A DNA stretch of 64,000 nucleotides from JBGNFV01 sp049645705 (GTDB lineage Bacteria > Bacteroidota > Bacteroidia > Cytophagales > Cyclobacteriaceae): contig JBARUK010000096.1 in the NCBI GenBank assembly GCA_049645705.1, positions 3,025 through 67,024 of the forward strand, written 5' to 3'. Below, in pieces: positions 52,578 through 61,349 of this stretch. Numbering within the stretch: position 1 is the first letter of the stretch; every line of letters starts with the position of its first letter. Position numbers and translations under genes: made by a program. A model generated the notes under the pieces. It made no database searches and was not told the origin of the DNA. It saw nothing but the letters and a program-made list of their open reading frames with translations.

Positions 52578-52696
52578 AAAAGGCTTTGGTCATTTAGTGA
52601 ACTTTCTATTAACCGGAAGAATGTAGAAAAGTTTTGATACCCCGAATAATCATAATTCTTTGACAGACAGTTTCATGCCCTCTGTTCACCTTATTC

Positions 52697-54811
52697 ATGT
52701 TCTTTTCTTGTTGTGAAAAATGCCTTCAGATACTATTTTTGGCCGCTTCATCCGGCTTTGCTATGAACTACTGGTCCAGGTTTCCCTTCCTTCGTATAAG
52801 CATATTTTTTGCCGTCGGCATAGTGATCGGTGAGTTCCTCCCTATACCGGGTCTGGCCGGGAAAGCAGTGCTCACCGGCAGCCTCGGTATCTTGGCTATC
52901 GGTAGTAATATAGCCTTCAGAAGAAGCTCCATAGCCGGTGTATTAATGCTACTGGCCCTGGTGGCCTTTGGTTGGCTGCGGCATAGCTTTTCAGACATAC
53001 GGCTGGACGTACATGCGGCAGAGCATATAGAAAAAAGCGATGCCAGCCTGGTAATAATAGAGGAACAGGAGAGCCTGAAGGGAAATAACTTTCGTAGCAA
53101 AGCCTCCATAGTCCGTACCCGCCGGGGTAGCAGCTGGTACGGTACTGGTGAGCAGGTTTTGCTGTACCGCAGGGTAGGGACAGATACTACCAGACTGCCA
53201 CCCGGCACCATACTTATGGTAAGTGCCATGCCAGATAAAGTAGAAGCACCTGTGCATCCTGCGTACTTTGACTATGCTGGTTACCTGCGCCGTCAGGAGA
53301 TCAGGTACCGGTTTTTCCTGAGAGAAGATAGCTATGCCGTGGCAAGCACCAGGACCAGTTCTCCACAGGTATGGCTGGCCGCCGTCAGGGCCACTATGGT
53401 AGGGAGGCTGGTATCAGGGATAGAATCCGGAAAGGCGACCGGTGTATTGGCTGCCCTGGTACTGGGCCACCGCGACGCACTGGATACTGATGTACGCAAT
53501 GCCTACGCCAGTGCAGGGGCCATGCATGTGCTTGCTGTCTCCGGGCTGCATGTGGGTATTCTCTATGGTATTCTTATGGCCGTGCTCTCATTCCTTACCC
53601 GGTGGAGGTACGGCAGGCACATCAGGCTATTGGTGATCATACTGTTACTGGCTGGCTATGCCCTGCTTACCGGGCTTAGCCCTTCCGTTACCAGGGCCGT
53701 TATCATGTTCATATTAGTAGCAGTGGGCCAGACCTTTCGCAAAAGGGCCTATGTTTACAACAGCCTGGCAGTAGCCGCTTTTATCAGCCTTATGATAAAC
53801 CCGCAGTGGTTGTTTTCGGCAGGGTTTCAGCTCAGCTACCTGGCCGTAGCAGGCATTGTATACCTCCACCCCAGGATATACCAACTGTGGGAGCCCTCAT
53901 CGGTAATATGGGACAAGATATGGTCACTTAGCGCAGTCACCATAGCAGCACAGATAGCCACGCTGCCGCTTACCTGGCTGTATTTCGGTCAGTTCCCTAC
54001 TTACTTCCTTATCAGTAACCTGGTAGTCATTCCGTTGGCCACACTAGTATTGATCGCTGGTATAGTCTCCCTTCCGGTAAGTGGTGTGCCGCATGTGGGG
54101 CTTATTATGACTAAAATATGCGAAGCACTTGTAAACTCCCTCAATAGCGTGGTCGCCTTTTTCGAAAAACTTCCCATCTCCCAGGTGCGGCTGCCCTACA
54201 TCAGCCCCGCGCAGACGATACTGTTATTTGCCTTAGCCATCATGCTCATGGTGCTTTTCAGAACCCGGCGCTATGTTTACATGCGCATGGCCGGTATTAC
54301 AGCCATTGTATTCTTCCTGGTACTGAGCTACCAGGCTATAGTACATACGCAGAATGAAAAACTGGTCTGGTATGCCGGCAAGCACGGCGCCTATGTAGAA
54401 GCTGTAGACGGGCTGGATGTACATGCGGTAGCAGGTAGTATGGATAATGCGGGCCGTGACTTCCAGGCAAAGCCCCTGCATCGCTACCTGGGAGCTTACT
54501 TTTCAGGCGGGGAAGGGGCCGGTAACGGCAGTACGCTAAATAGCTGGACCTGGCAGGGAAAAAGGTACCTGCTTTTGAGAGAGGACTACCGGAAAGGAAT
54601 AGGGCAGGAAAAAATTGAGCCGATAGATGTGCTGGCGGTGGATCGGCTGTATACCAGGGACTGGGAAGCCCTAAGGGAGCAGTACCGCTTCCGGGAGCTG
54701 ATCATCACCGGGTATACCTCTCCGAAATTTATGGATGAGCTGACTATGAAAGCCGAACGCGATGAAGTAGCTATTTATTTTCTGAGAGAAAAAGGCTTAC
54801 TTATCCTGTAA
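52697..54811 (+). CDS. comEC: ComEC/Rec2-type DNA uptake protein
   Basis: The 704-aa polytopic protein contains a DUF4131 region (about 45-215) and the competence core with GHRDALDTDVRNAYASAGAMHVLAVSGLHVGI, LLLAGYALLTGLSPSVTRAVIM and IVIPLATLVLIAG. These belong to ComEC, the inner-membrane channel for single-stranded DNA during natural transformation. The C-terminal metallo-beta-lactamase domain of some ComEC proteins is absent; the last 180 residues are short and unrelated. The ATG at 52763 (MNYWSRFPFLRIS) is an alternative start. It is convergent with recR, 5 bp apart. Confidence 0.92.
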   Translation: MFFSCCEKCLQILFLAASSGFAMNYWSRFPFLRISIFFAVGIVIGEFLPIPGLAGKAVLTGSLGILAIGSNIAFRRSSIAGVLMLLALVAFGWLRHSFSDIRLDVHAAEHIEKSDASLVIIEEQESLKGNNFRSKASIVRTRRGSSWYGTGEQVLLYRRVGTDTTRLPPGTILMVSAMPDKVEAPVHPAYFDYAGYLRRQEIRYRFFLREDSYAVASTRTSSPQVWLAAVRATMVGRLVSGIESGKATGVLAALVLGHRDALDTDVRNAYASAGAMHVLAVSGLHVGILYGILMAVLSFLTRWRYGRHIRLLVIILLLAGYALLTGLSPSVTRAVIMFILVAVGQTFRKRAYVYNSLAVAAFISLMINPQWLFSAGFQLSYLAVAGIVYLHPRIYQLWEPSSVIWDKIWSLSAVTIAAQIATLPLTWLYFGQFPTYFLISNLVVIPLATLVLIAGIVSLPVSGVPHVGLIMTKICEALVNSLNSVVAFFEKLPISQVRLPYISPAQTILLFALAIMLMVLFRTRRYVYMRMAGITAIVFFLVLSYQAIVHTQNEKLVWYAGKHGAYVEAVDGLDVHAVAGSMDNAGRDFQAKPLHRYLGAYFSGGEGAGNGSTLNSWTWQGKRYLLLREDYRKGIGQEKIEPIDVLAVDRLYTRDWEALREQYRFRELIITGYTSPKFMDELTMKAERDEVAIYFLREKGLLIL

Positions 54812-54815
54812 GAAG

Positions 54816-55427
54816 CTATTGCTTATAGTTTGTGCGGGTAACAATGCTCCGGCCCAGAGTCACCTCATCGGCATATTCCAGCTCACCACCCACCGGTATG
54901 CCGCGGGCAATAGTAGAAATATTGAGGCCGTATTCTTTCAGTTTTTTGCTTAGGTAAAAAGCCGTTGTGTCGCCTTCCATCGTCGCACTCAAAGCCAGGA
55001 TTATCTCTTTTACCTCGCTGCCTTCTTCCTTTACCCTTTCTATCAGTGAGTCGATCCGGATGTCGCCAGGCCCTATGCCTTCCAGCGGGGATATAATGCC
55101 GCCCAGCACATGGTACAGGCCCTGGTACTGGCCGGTATTTTCGATCGCCATCACATCGCGGGAGTCCTGCACTACGCACACAGTGCCTTTGTCGCGGCGG
55201 GGGCTGCGGCATATGTAGCAGGTATCGTCATCGGCTATTACGTGGCATTGCGTGCAGTACCTGATCTTGGTCCGCAGGTCAGTAAGTGCCTGGGCCAGGC
55301 CTTCGGTAACTGTCTCATCCTCTTTGAGCAGGAAGAGAGCCAGGCGCAGCGCCGTCTTCTTACCGATACCCGGCAGCTTGGCTATCTGGTTTACAGCTTC
55401 TTCTATTAGTTTGGAAGGAAATTCCAT
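54816..55427 (-). CDS. recR: Recombination mediator RecR
   Basis: The 203-aa product has the helix-hairpin-helix region LPGIGKKTALRLALFLL, the C4 zinc finger CTQCHVIADDDTCYICRSP and a Toprim domain with VCVVQDSRDVMAIE. The C-terminal ARGIPVGGELEYAD is the expected RecR ending. RecR acts with RecF/RecO to load RecA at gaps. It is convergent with comEC. Confidence 0.97.
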   Translation of the reverse strand: MEFPSKLIEEAVNQIAKLPGIGKKTALRLALFLLKEDETVTEGLAQALTDLRTKIRYCTQCHVIADDDTCYICRSPRRDKGTVCVVQDSRDVMAIENTGQYQGLYHVLGGIISPLEGIGPGDIRIDSLIERVKEEGSEVKEIILALSATMEGDTTAFYLSKKLKEYGLNISTIARGIPVGGELEYADEVTLGRSIVTRTNYKQ

Positions 55428-55440
55428 GGATTACATCAAT

Positions 55441-55470
55441 AAAAAAGCCTGCTCCGACAGGTACAGGCTG
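55441..55470 (-). terminator. Terminator after clpS
   Basis: On the minus strand AGCCTG and CAGGCT enclose a 12-nt loop and are followed by TTTTTTATTG. It lies between clpS and recR on the same strand. Confidence 0.8.
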
Positions 55471-55504
55471 CAATATTTTTTGTTCAGAATCGGGACTCAG
55501 ATGA

Positions 55505-55795
55505 TCAAACGATCTCCGCGTTGATACCGGCCTCACATATTCCTTCTCTCAGGGGCTTAAGGTCTGAAAGCGTACCTTTCTTGACCGAACATTTGCCGCG
55601 ATAGTGTATAATATGCGTGCATTGTTCTGCCTGGATGAGCGAATGTTTACAAACTTTAACCAGCGTATTGATTACATGGTCAAATGTGTTGAAGTCATCG
55701 TTATACACTATTAGATCCCGCTGATCATCTGTACTGATTTCTTCCTCTAATACCGCTAACTCCTCAAAATCCTCTTTATATGTATTGCGAAACAT
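55505..55795 (-). CDS. clpS: ATP-dependent Clp protease adaptor ClpS
   Basis: The 96-aa product has the ClpS core: LIVYNDDFNTFDHVINTLVKVC and a C-terminal HYRGKCSVKKG-type strand. ClpS binds N-degron proteins and delivers them to ClpAP. An acidic N-terminal extension (EDFEELAVLEEEIST) precedes the core. It is upstream of recR with a terminator between them, and divergent from the sodium:solute symporter gene. Confidence 0.93.
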   Translation of the reverse strand: MFRNTYKEDFEELAVLEEEISTDDQRDLIVYNDDFNTFDHVINTLVKVCKHSLIQAEQCTHIIHYRGKCSVKKGTLSDLKPLREGICEAGINAEIV

Positions 55796-55866
55796 GGCTG
55801 TTGCTGTTTTTATTTTGGCAAAAATAATAAAAAATGATCAGCTTTAAGGTTCATTATAGATAACGT

Positions 55867-57372
55867 ATGAATTCTGGTTTGGTTTTAGGCGTTGTAGCCG
55901 GATATTTTCTGTTTTTGATCCTGATATCACTGATCACTTCACGCGGTGCGGATACCCGGACATTCTTTACGGCCAACCGCCAGAGCCCGTGGTACCTGGT
56001 GGCTTTCGGCATGATCGGTGCCTCCCTGTCCGGGGTTACCTTCATTTCCGTACCCGGTGCCGTAGGGACCAGCAGTTTCAGTTACTTCCAGGTTGTGCTG
56101 GGCTACCTGGTCGGTTATTACGTTATCGGTACGGTGTTATTACCCCTTTACTACCGGCTCAACCTGGTCAGTATCTATACCTACCTGCAAACGCGCTTCG
56201 GCTTCTGGTCTTATAAGACAGGAGCCTTCTACTTCATCCTGAGTCGCCTGGTTGGAGCCTCCTTCCGGCTGTTTCTGGTAGCTATAGTATTGCATGAGGC
56301 GGTATTTAAAGACTTCGAGCTATTTGCAAACGAGCAGGTTTCATTTGCCTTTACCGTAGCCATCACCATCCTGCTCATCTGGCTGTATACCTTCCGCGGT
56401 GGTATTAAGACAATCGTATGGACGGACACCCTCCAGACCTTGTTTATGCTGCTGGCCGTTGGCTTCAGTATAGTCATTATAGGGCAGGAGCTCAACCTCA
56501 GTGTGGGTGAGCTGGTAAGTACTATCTCCGAGAGCGACTATTCCAAAATGTTCTTTTGGGAAACGGACGGCAAAGGACAGTTCTTTCCCCTGCAGTTCAT
56601 ATCCGGTGCCTTTATTGCTATAGTCATGACGGGTCTGGACCAGGACATGATGCAGAAAAACCTGACCTGCCGCAGCCTGGGAGATGCCCAGAAGAATATG
56701 TTCTGGTTCAGTATCGTACTGGTATTCGTAAACCTGGTATTCCTGTCACTGGGCGCCCTGCTGTACATCTATGCGACTGAGAAGGGCGTGGCCATACCGG
56801 AACGTACAGACCTGCTGTACCCTATGCTGGCGCTGGATCATTTCAGTACAGCGGCCGGTATCCTTTTTCTGCTGGGTATCATCGCCGCTGCCTACAGCAG
56901 TGCCGACTCCGCCCTGACCGCCCTGACCACATCTTTTTGTGTGGATTTCCTGGGTTTCGAAAACCAGGAAAGTGCCCGGTCAGAACCTGTCCGCCGCCGT
57001 ACCCGGCTACTGGTGCACATTGCCTTTTCACTGATCATCCTCGTTATAGTCGTGGTATTCAAGCTGGTCAATAAGCAGAGCGTCATCACCATGGTGTTCA
57101 CTGCAGCAGGTTATACCTATGGGCCGCTACTGGGGCTGTATGCCTTCGGTCTGTTTACCCGCTACCTTATACGCGACCGGTTCGTCATATTTGTATGCGT
57201 ATTGTCTCCCGTACTGGCCTACTTCACCAGCGTGTATATGCTGGAGTGGTTCGGGGTTAACCTCGGCTTCTTCGTGCTGGTGGTAAACGGGCTGTACACC
57301 TTCCTGGGGCTGCTGTTTATTCATGAGAGGGGCGGTCGCTATACCCCTTCTGCTTCCGAAAAGGTAGAATAG
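55867..57372 (+). CDS. Sodium:solute symporter family protein
   Basis: The 501-aa inner-membrane protein has about 13 hydrophobic segments. Near the N-terminus it shows FGMIGASLSGVTFISVPGAVGTSSFSY, the SSS Na+-binding region, and later GLDQDMMQKNLTCRSLGDAQKNM and AAYSSADSALTALTTSFCVDFLG, the TM8 Na+-site block. It should import a solute with Na+. The substrate is not predictable. It is followed by an intergenic region that carries three phased LytTR-like sites. Confidence 0.93.
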   Translation: MNSGLVLGVVAGYFLFLILISLITSRGADTRTFFTANRQSPWYLVAFGMIGASLSGVTFISVPGAVGTSSFSYFQVVLGYLVGYYVIGTVLLPLYYRLNLVSIYTYLQTRFGFWSYKTGAFYFILSRLVGASFRLFLVAIVLHEAVFKDFELFANEQVSFAFTVAITILLIWLYTFRGGIKTIVWTDTLQTLFMLLAVGFSIVIIGQELNLSVGELVSTISESDYSKMFFWETDGKGQFFPLQFISGAFIAIVMTGLDQDMMQKNLTCRSLGDAQKNMFWFSIVLVFVNLVFLSLGALLYIYATEKGVAIPERTDLLYPMLALDHFSTAAGILFLLGIIAAAYSSADSALTALTTSFCVDFLGFENQESARSEPVRRRTRLLVHIAFSLIILVIVVVFKLVNKQSVITMVFTAAGYTYGPLLGLYAFGLFTRYLIRDRFVIFVCVLSPVLAYFTSVYMLEWFGVNLGFFVLVVNGLYTFLGLLFIHERGGRYTPSASEKVE

Positions 57373-57396
57373 GCCTGTTTTCAGTACTCTCCCTGA

Positions 57397-57447
57397 TCCG
57401 TTCGGTAAGACTATGTCCCGGTTCAGTAGGCTCATGTCCCGGTTCGT
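57397..57447 (+). promoter_or_regulatory. Three LytTR-like sites at 21-bp period
   Basis: GTTC occurs at 57400, 57421 and 57442, each within a similar 9-mer (TCCGTTCGG, CCGGTTCAG, CCGGTTCGT). The last two sit in identical 12-mers, ATGTCCCGGTTC (57413-57424 and 57434-57445). LytTR regulators bind direct repeats of about 9 bp at 21-22-bp spacing. A LytTR regulator is encoded at 59867-60643. The array lies 67-117 bp upstream of the ATG at 57514. Confidence 0.65.
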
Positions 57448-57513
57448 CAGGATTTGGTTTCCTGCAGGCAGGTGATTTTGTTCCTTTGTTTAAGGTCAAA
57501 ACACTAAAACGAT

Positions 57514-58767
57514 ATGAAAAAAGTCTATTCCAAACCATTCCTGTTAGCGCTGGGCATTATACTTGCCCTTACCATTTCTTTTCAGACAGTATGCTTCGGC
57601 CAGGGGCGCGCGGCCATTTACGGTACTGTAGAGACCATAGACGGCAACAGTTATACCGGTGCCCTGCGCTGGGGCAAAGAAGAGGCCTTCTGGAGCGATA
57701 TGTTCAACTCCGAGAAGCCCACCAATACCAATGTCAAGTACCTTTCTAAAAGCGACTATGAGAAGCTCAAAGGAGAAGACGAAGGATGGAGTAGTAAGTA
57801 CTCGCTCAACTTTATCTGGGACGATGAATACAAAGCTTCTACTCACTCCTTTGCCTGCCGTTTTGGTGAGATAGCCAGGATAGATATAGAAGGCAGGAAT
57901 GAAGTGATCCTTACCCTTAAAAATGGCGAAAAGCTGGAGCTGGGCGGTGGGTCTAACGACGTGGGAGCCGACATCCAGGTCAGGGACAATGAGCTGGGCG
58001 AGATAAGCGTATCATGGGACCGCATAGAAAGCATTCGCTTTTCTGCTACACCGTCCAGGCTGGCGGCCCATTTTGGCAAACCGCTTATAGGCAAGGTGAC
58101 TACCGACCGCGGCGAGTACTCTGGCCGTATACAGTGGGACCACGACGAAGCCACTGGAGAAGATAAGCTGGATGGTGATACAGACGACGGGGATGTTTCC
58201 ATCAATTTTGAGAATATAGCTGCTATTGAAAAAGACGGTAGAGGTGCTAACGTCACTCTGGTGTCCGGCAGATCCATTTATCTCTATGGAAGTAACGATG
58301 TAAACTCAGGCAACCGCGGGGTGGTAATAAACCTGCCGGACCTGGGCAAAGTGCTGGTAAACTGGAAGGATTTTCAGAAAGTGGAATTCACCTGGGACCG
58401 CAACATGGACATGATGTCTTACGATGACTTTTCCAGCCCTAAAAAGATAAAAGGCACTGTAAAAACCACTAACGGTGAAAACCTGCGCGGAGAGCTTATC
58501 TATGACCTGGACGAAACCTGGGATATGGAAATGCTGGACGGTACCGATGAGAACACAGACTATAGCATACCGTTCCGCTACATCAAGAGGATAAAGCCAA
58601 AAAACTATGCTTATACTGAAGTGATACTCAAAAATGGCCAGAAATTGCTGTTGGGAGGATCACAGGATGTAACTGATAAGCACGATGGGGTACTGATCTT
58701 TAACAGAGGGGGGAATAACCCTACCTATGTATCCTGGAAAGAAATAGAAGAAATTACAATCGATTAA
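57514..58767 (+). CDS. Secreted protein with threefold beta-repeat (417 aa)
   Basis: The product has a signal peptide (about residues 1-28, ending CFGQ). Three imperfect repeats of about 110-130 residues follow, recognised by GTVETIDGNSYTGALRWGKEE (about 35), GKVTTDRGEYSGRIQWDHDE (about 192) and GTVKTTNGENLRGELIYDLDE (about 315). Each is followed by an ILTLKNGEKLELGGGSNDV-type strand pair (VTLVSGRSIYLYGSNDVNSG and VILKNGQKLLLGGSQDV). The repeats suggest a beta-rich fold. It lies downstream of three LytTR-like sites and upstream of the LytS/LytTR pair, so it may be the target or the sensor-side partner of that system. Function unknown. Confidence 0.82.
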   Translation: MKKVYSKPFLLALGIILALTISFQTVCFGQGRAAIYGTVETIDGNSYTGALRWGKEEAFWSDMFNSEKPTNTNVKYLSKSDYEKLKGEDEGWSSKYSLNFIWDDEYKASTHSFACRFGEIARIDIEGRNEVILTLKNGEKLELGGGSNDVGADIQVRDNELGEISVSWDRIESIRFSATPSRLAAHFGKPLIGKVTTDRGEYSGRIQWDHDEATGEDKLDGDTDDGDVSINFENIAAIEKDGRGANVTLVSGRSIYLYGSNDVNSGNRGVVINLPDLGKVLVNWKDFQKVEFTWDRNMDMMSYDDFSSPKKIKGTVKTTNGENLRGELIYDLDETWDMEMLDGTDENTDYSIPFRYIKRIKPKNYAYTEVILKNGQKLLLGGSQDVTDKHDGVLIFNRGGNNPTYVSWKEIEEITID

Positions 58768-58795
58768 CTATACATCCGTAACAACAACCAAATGT

Positions 58796-58828
58796 AAAGG
58801 GCCATTTTTATTAGACCGGCCCTTTATT
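58796..58828 (+). terminator. Weak terminator after the repeat protein gene
   Basis: AAAGGGCC and GGCCCTTT pair around a 14-nt loop, followed by ATTTACT. The T tail is weak, so read-through into the kinase gene is possible. Confidence 0.65.
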
Positions 58829-58850
58829 TACTGCAACCAAAACCAAGTTA

Positions 58851-59870
58851 ATGAAACCTGTCCAAAAGAAGGCCCTTACGGCTTTTGTAGTGATTGTCAT
58901 ACTGGCGGGTATCGTATGGTATGCCCTTTGGCTGGACCTGCCCACCACCGTATACATCGCTGCCGGATGGATACTGCTGCTGGTCGTTCTGCTAATAGCG
59001 GGCAACCGCTTCATTTCCGGAGTACTCGACCGGAAACTGCCCTGGACCATGTACAGCGGCCTTCGCTTTGCCGTCCACCTGCTGCTAAGCCTCGTTTACA
59101 GTCTTGTCTGTCTTAACGCGAGCTATTATACCTTCAAAATAGTTTTTACCACTGATCCTCCTACCCCGTACCAGTTCACCATCATGAATATTTACGGGGT
59201 CATCATAGTACTCGGAGTCATTCTGATCTATTTTTCCCTGTATTTACTTAAAGCATGGCGCAAGTCAGCGCTGGAGAGTGAACGGCTGCAGAAAGAGACT
59301 ATCAAGAGTGAACTACATGCCTTGCGCACTCACCTCGACCCTCACTTTCTGTTCAACAACCTGAACATCCTGGATGTACTCATCGAGAAAGACCCCCGGG
59401 CAGCCCGCAATTTTCTGAACCGCTTTTCAGAAGTGTACCGGTTTCTACTTAAGAAAAAGGATGCCGAGCTTATCACCCTTACCGAAGAACTGGACTTTCT
59501 GCAGGCTTATTTATTCCTGATCCAGACCAGGTTTGAAGATAATGTGCAGGTACATATGCACATATGCAAAGCGCACCGAGATATGTCCCTGCCTCCTATG
59601 GCCCTTCAAATACTTATCGAAAACTGCCTGAAGCACAACCGGATAGATGAAGATGCGCCGCTTCATATAAACGTTATGTCCCGTAAAGACGGGTACCTGA
59701 GCATTAGCAACAACCTGCAGCCGCGCAGCCAGAAGATGCCGGGCACCGGTACCGGCCTGGAAAATATAAGGAGCAGGTATAATTACTTTACCGAGAAAAA
59801 ACTAAAGGTGAGAACTGAGGAAAACCAGTACATAGTGGATATACCTCTTATAGAAGTGCAAGAAATATGA
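58851..59870 (+). CDS. LytS/YehU-type sensor histidine kinase
   Basis: The 339-aa product has about four N-terminal hydrophobic segments (to about residue 135), a coiled coil, and a His_kinase domain with LDPHFLFNNLN (His165). The C-terminal HATPase-like region has ILIENCLKHNRI (N box) and GTGTGLENIRSRY (G box). It phosphorylates its partner regulator encoded in the next gene; the two overlap by 4 bp (ATGA). No periplasmic sensor domain is present, so it probably senses membrane or intramembrane signals. Confidence 0.93.
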   Translation: MKPVQKKALTAFVVIVILAGIVWYALWLDLPTTVYIAAGWILLLVVLLIAGNRFISGVLDRKLPWTMYSGLRFAVHLLLSLVYSLVCLNASYYTFKIVFTTDPPTPYQFTIMNIYGVIIVLGVILIYFSLYLLKAWRKSALESERLQKETIKSELHALRTHLDPHFLFNNLNILDVLIEKDPRAARNFLNRFSEVYRFLLKKKDAELITLTEELDFLQAYLFLIQTRFEDNVQVHMHICKAHRDMSLPPMALQILIENCLKHNRIDEDAPLHINVMSRKDGYLSISNNLQPRSQKMPGTGTGLENIRSRYNYFTEKKLKVRTEENQYIVDIPLIEVQEI

Positions 59871-60643
59871 ACATCCTCCTGATAGAAGATGAGGCACTGG
59901 CGGCTGAGCGTACCGCCGGGCTGTTGCAAGAGATAGACCCCTCCCTGACCGTGCAGCATACCTGCCGGACAGTTAAGAACACAGTAGCCTGGCTGTCTAC
60001 CCACCCCGAGCCCGACCTGATCATCAGTGATATTCAGCTGCTTGACGGCATCAGCTTCTCCATTTTCCAGGAGCACCCCGTTGCCTGCCCTATCATCTTC
60101 CTTACCGCTTTCGATCAGTATGCCATCAGGGCCTTTGAGGTAAACAGTATAGCCTATCTGCTGAAGCCGGTAGAACGGGATAAACTGGAAAAAGCACTGG
60201 ACAAGTACCGGCAGGTAAAGGAGGCCTATGCGCACCACCGGCCCGTAAGCCAGGAGGTGGACTATGAAAAGGTTATGAAGGCCCTGCTGAACAAAACGGC
60301 TGACTATAAAAGCCGCTACCTGGTAAAGGTAGGGCAGCATATCAAAGCCGTATCGGTAGACAAGATCGCCTACTTCTACACTATGGATAAAATGACCTAC
60401 CTCACTACTCATGACGGCCGCAGATTCCCACTGGACCATAGCCTGGAAGAGATATCAAAGTCACTGGATCCGCACACGTTTCATCGTCTCAACCGTAAGT
60501 ATATTGCCAGCATAGAAGCTGTGAGCGAAGTGCAGCCCTACTTTAAGGGCAGGCTGGTAGTCGGATTGCTTCCGGATCCGGAAGAAGAGATCGTGGTGAG
60601 CAGCGAAAAAAGCGGGCCTTTCAAAGACTGGTTAGATCAATAG
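59867..60643 (+). CDS. LytTR-family response regulator
   Basis: The 258-aa product has a receiver domain with E7-D8 in LIEDEALAAE, phosphoacceptor D55 in LIISDIQLL and the lysine in YLLKPVERD. A C-terminal LytTR DNA-binding domain follows (about 155-250, KVGQHIKAVSVDKIAYFYTMDKMTYLTT, HTFHRLNRKYIAS). LytTR proteins bind phased direct repeats such as those at 57397-57447. The gene overlaps the kinase gene by 4 bp. Directly downstream lies an inverted repeat (60662-60688), then the five precursor peptide genes, which makes those genes candidate targets. Confidence 0.95.
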   Translation: MNILLIEDEALAAERTAGLLQEIDPSLTVQHTCRTVKNTVAWLSTHPEPDLIISDIQLLDGISFSIFQEHPVACPIIFLTAFDQYAIRAFEVNSIAYLLKPVERDKLEKALDKYRQVKEAYAHHRPVSQEVDYEKVMKALLNKTADYKSRYLVKVGQHIKAVSVDKIAYFYTMDKMTYLTTHDGRRFPLDHSLEEISKSLDPHTFHRLNRKYIASIEAVSEVQPYFKGRLVVGLLPDPEEEIVVSSEKSGPFKDWLDQ

Positions 60644-60661
60644 GCTGTTTACGAATGGAGT

Positions 60662-60688
60662 AGGATAATATTTTTTGTATATTATCCT
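60662..60688. repeat. 10-bp inverted repeat before the precursor array
   Basis: AGGATAATAT (60662-60671) and ATATTATCCT (60679-60688) form a perfect inverted repeat around TTTTTGT. It lies 24 bp before the first precursor gene and 19 bp after the regulator stop. It could be a terminator for the regulator or an operator for the array. Confidence 0.6.
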
Positions 60689-60712
60689 TCGCAAAACTAA
60701 ACATTCGTATTT

Positions 60713-60874
60713 ATGAAAAAGACCAAATTAAGCTTAAAAGAGCTTCAGGTATCCTCATTCATCTCCACTCCATCCAGTTTACGCGGAGGAAATTATGAGC
60801 CGATCAGAACCCCTCCCGAAAAAGCCACAGGTGATACCTGTCTCTGCCAGCCCACCTATTGGGAAAACTGCTAA
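60713..60874 (+). CDS. Precursor peptide 1 (53 aa), pinensin-like leader
   Basis: Leader MKKTKLSLKELQVSSFISTP ends in SLRGG at residues 22-26. The core region NYEPIRTPPEKATGD ends in TCLCQPTYWENC with three cysteines and several Ser/Thr. The K-x-L-x-L-x2-L-x-V-x-S-F leader and the GG site match the class I lanthipeptide (pinensin-type) precursors of Bacteroidota, in which Ser/Thr are dehydrated and joined to Cys. The last nine residues have C-x2-T-x4-C, shared by all five precursors. No dehydratase, cyclase or protease lies within the window. The first of a five-gene same-strand array. Confidence 0.8.
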   Translation: MKKTKLSLKELQVSSFISTPSSLRGGNYEPIRTPPEKATGDTCLCQPTYWENC

Positions 60875-60956
60875 GAGACTCAGTAATTCATTTTTCTTTT
60901 AAATAATCTGTTTACAGACCCTGACAAGTGCAGGGTCGTACCATAATTTTATACTT

Positions 60957-61115
60957 ATGAAAAAGACCAGATATCAACTCGAAGACCTCAAAGTCACATC
61001 CTTTATTTCCGATACTGATAAAGTTAGGGCAGGCTATCAAGTGATTTCACGTACTGTGGAAGAGAATTCACCCCTTTGCGCTCCTACTTACTGGGAGGGA
61101 TGTGAAGAGATATGA
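60957..61115 (+). CDS. Precursor peptide 2 (52 aa), pinensin-like leader
   Basis: Leader MKKTRYQLEDLKVTSFISDT ends in DKVRAG. The core is YQVISRTVEENSPLCAPTYW followed by EGCEEI, with two cysteines in C-x2-T-x4-C. The segment DTDKVRAG is identical to that in precursor 4, a sign of recent duplication. Its stop codon overlaps the ATG of precursor 3 (ATGA at 61112-61115). It is preceded by the hairpin GACCCTG/CAGGGTC at 60917-60937, about 20 bp before its ATG. Confidence 0.8.
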   Translation: MKKTRYQLEDLKVTSFISDTDKVRAGYQVISRTVEENSPLCAPTYWEGCEEI

Positions 61116-61270
61116 AGCACAATAGAAAAATAGGTGGGTTGAAACTCACAGAGCTTAAAATCACATCATTTGTGGCTGATCCGGCCAAATTGATGGCAGG
61201 TGTCAGAGTACTGGCAGATACTGAGCCGTGCTCACCTAAGTGTGCAATGACGGCATGGGAAGGGTGTTAA
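61112..61270 (+). CDS. Precursor peptide 3 (52 aa), pinensin-like leader
   Basis: The leader is a few residues longer (MKHNRKIGGLKLTELKITSF then VADPAKLMAG). The core VRVLADTEPCSPKCAMTAWEGC has three cysteines, the last two in C-x2-T-x4-C. It overlaps precursor 2 by 4 bp and ends just before the perfect-stem hairpin ACCTGCCTG/CAGGCAGGT (61299-61324). The LKITSF and AG site align with the other precursors. Confidence 0.78.
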   Translation: MKHNRKIGGLKLTELKITSFVADPAKLMAGVRVLADTEPCSPKCAMTAWEGC

Positions 61271-61349
61271 AAAATTAACTGACTCATCCGGTTATCTTAC
61301 CTGCCTGTCTAAATACAGGCAGGTTATTTAAATTATAAACTTTATACTT

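Noticed and set aside
54240..54811. ComEC metallo-beta-lactamase domain in the last part
   Set aside because: The C-terminal 180 residues have no HxHxDH motif.
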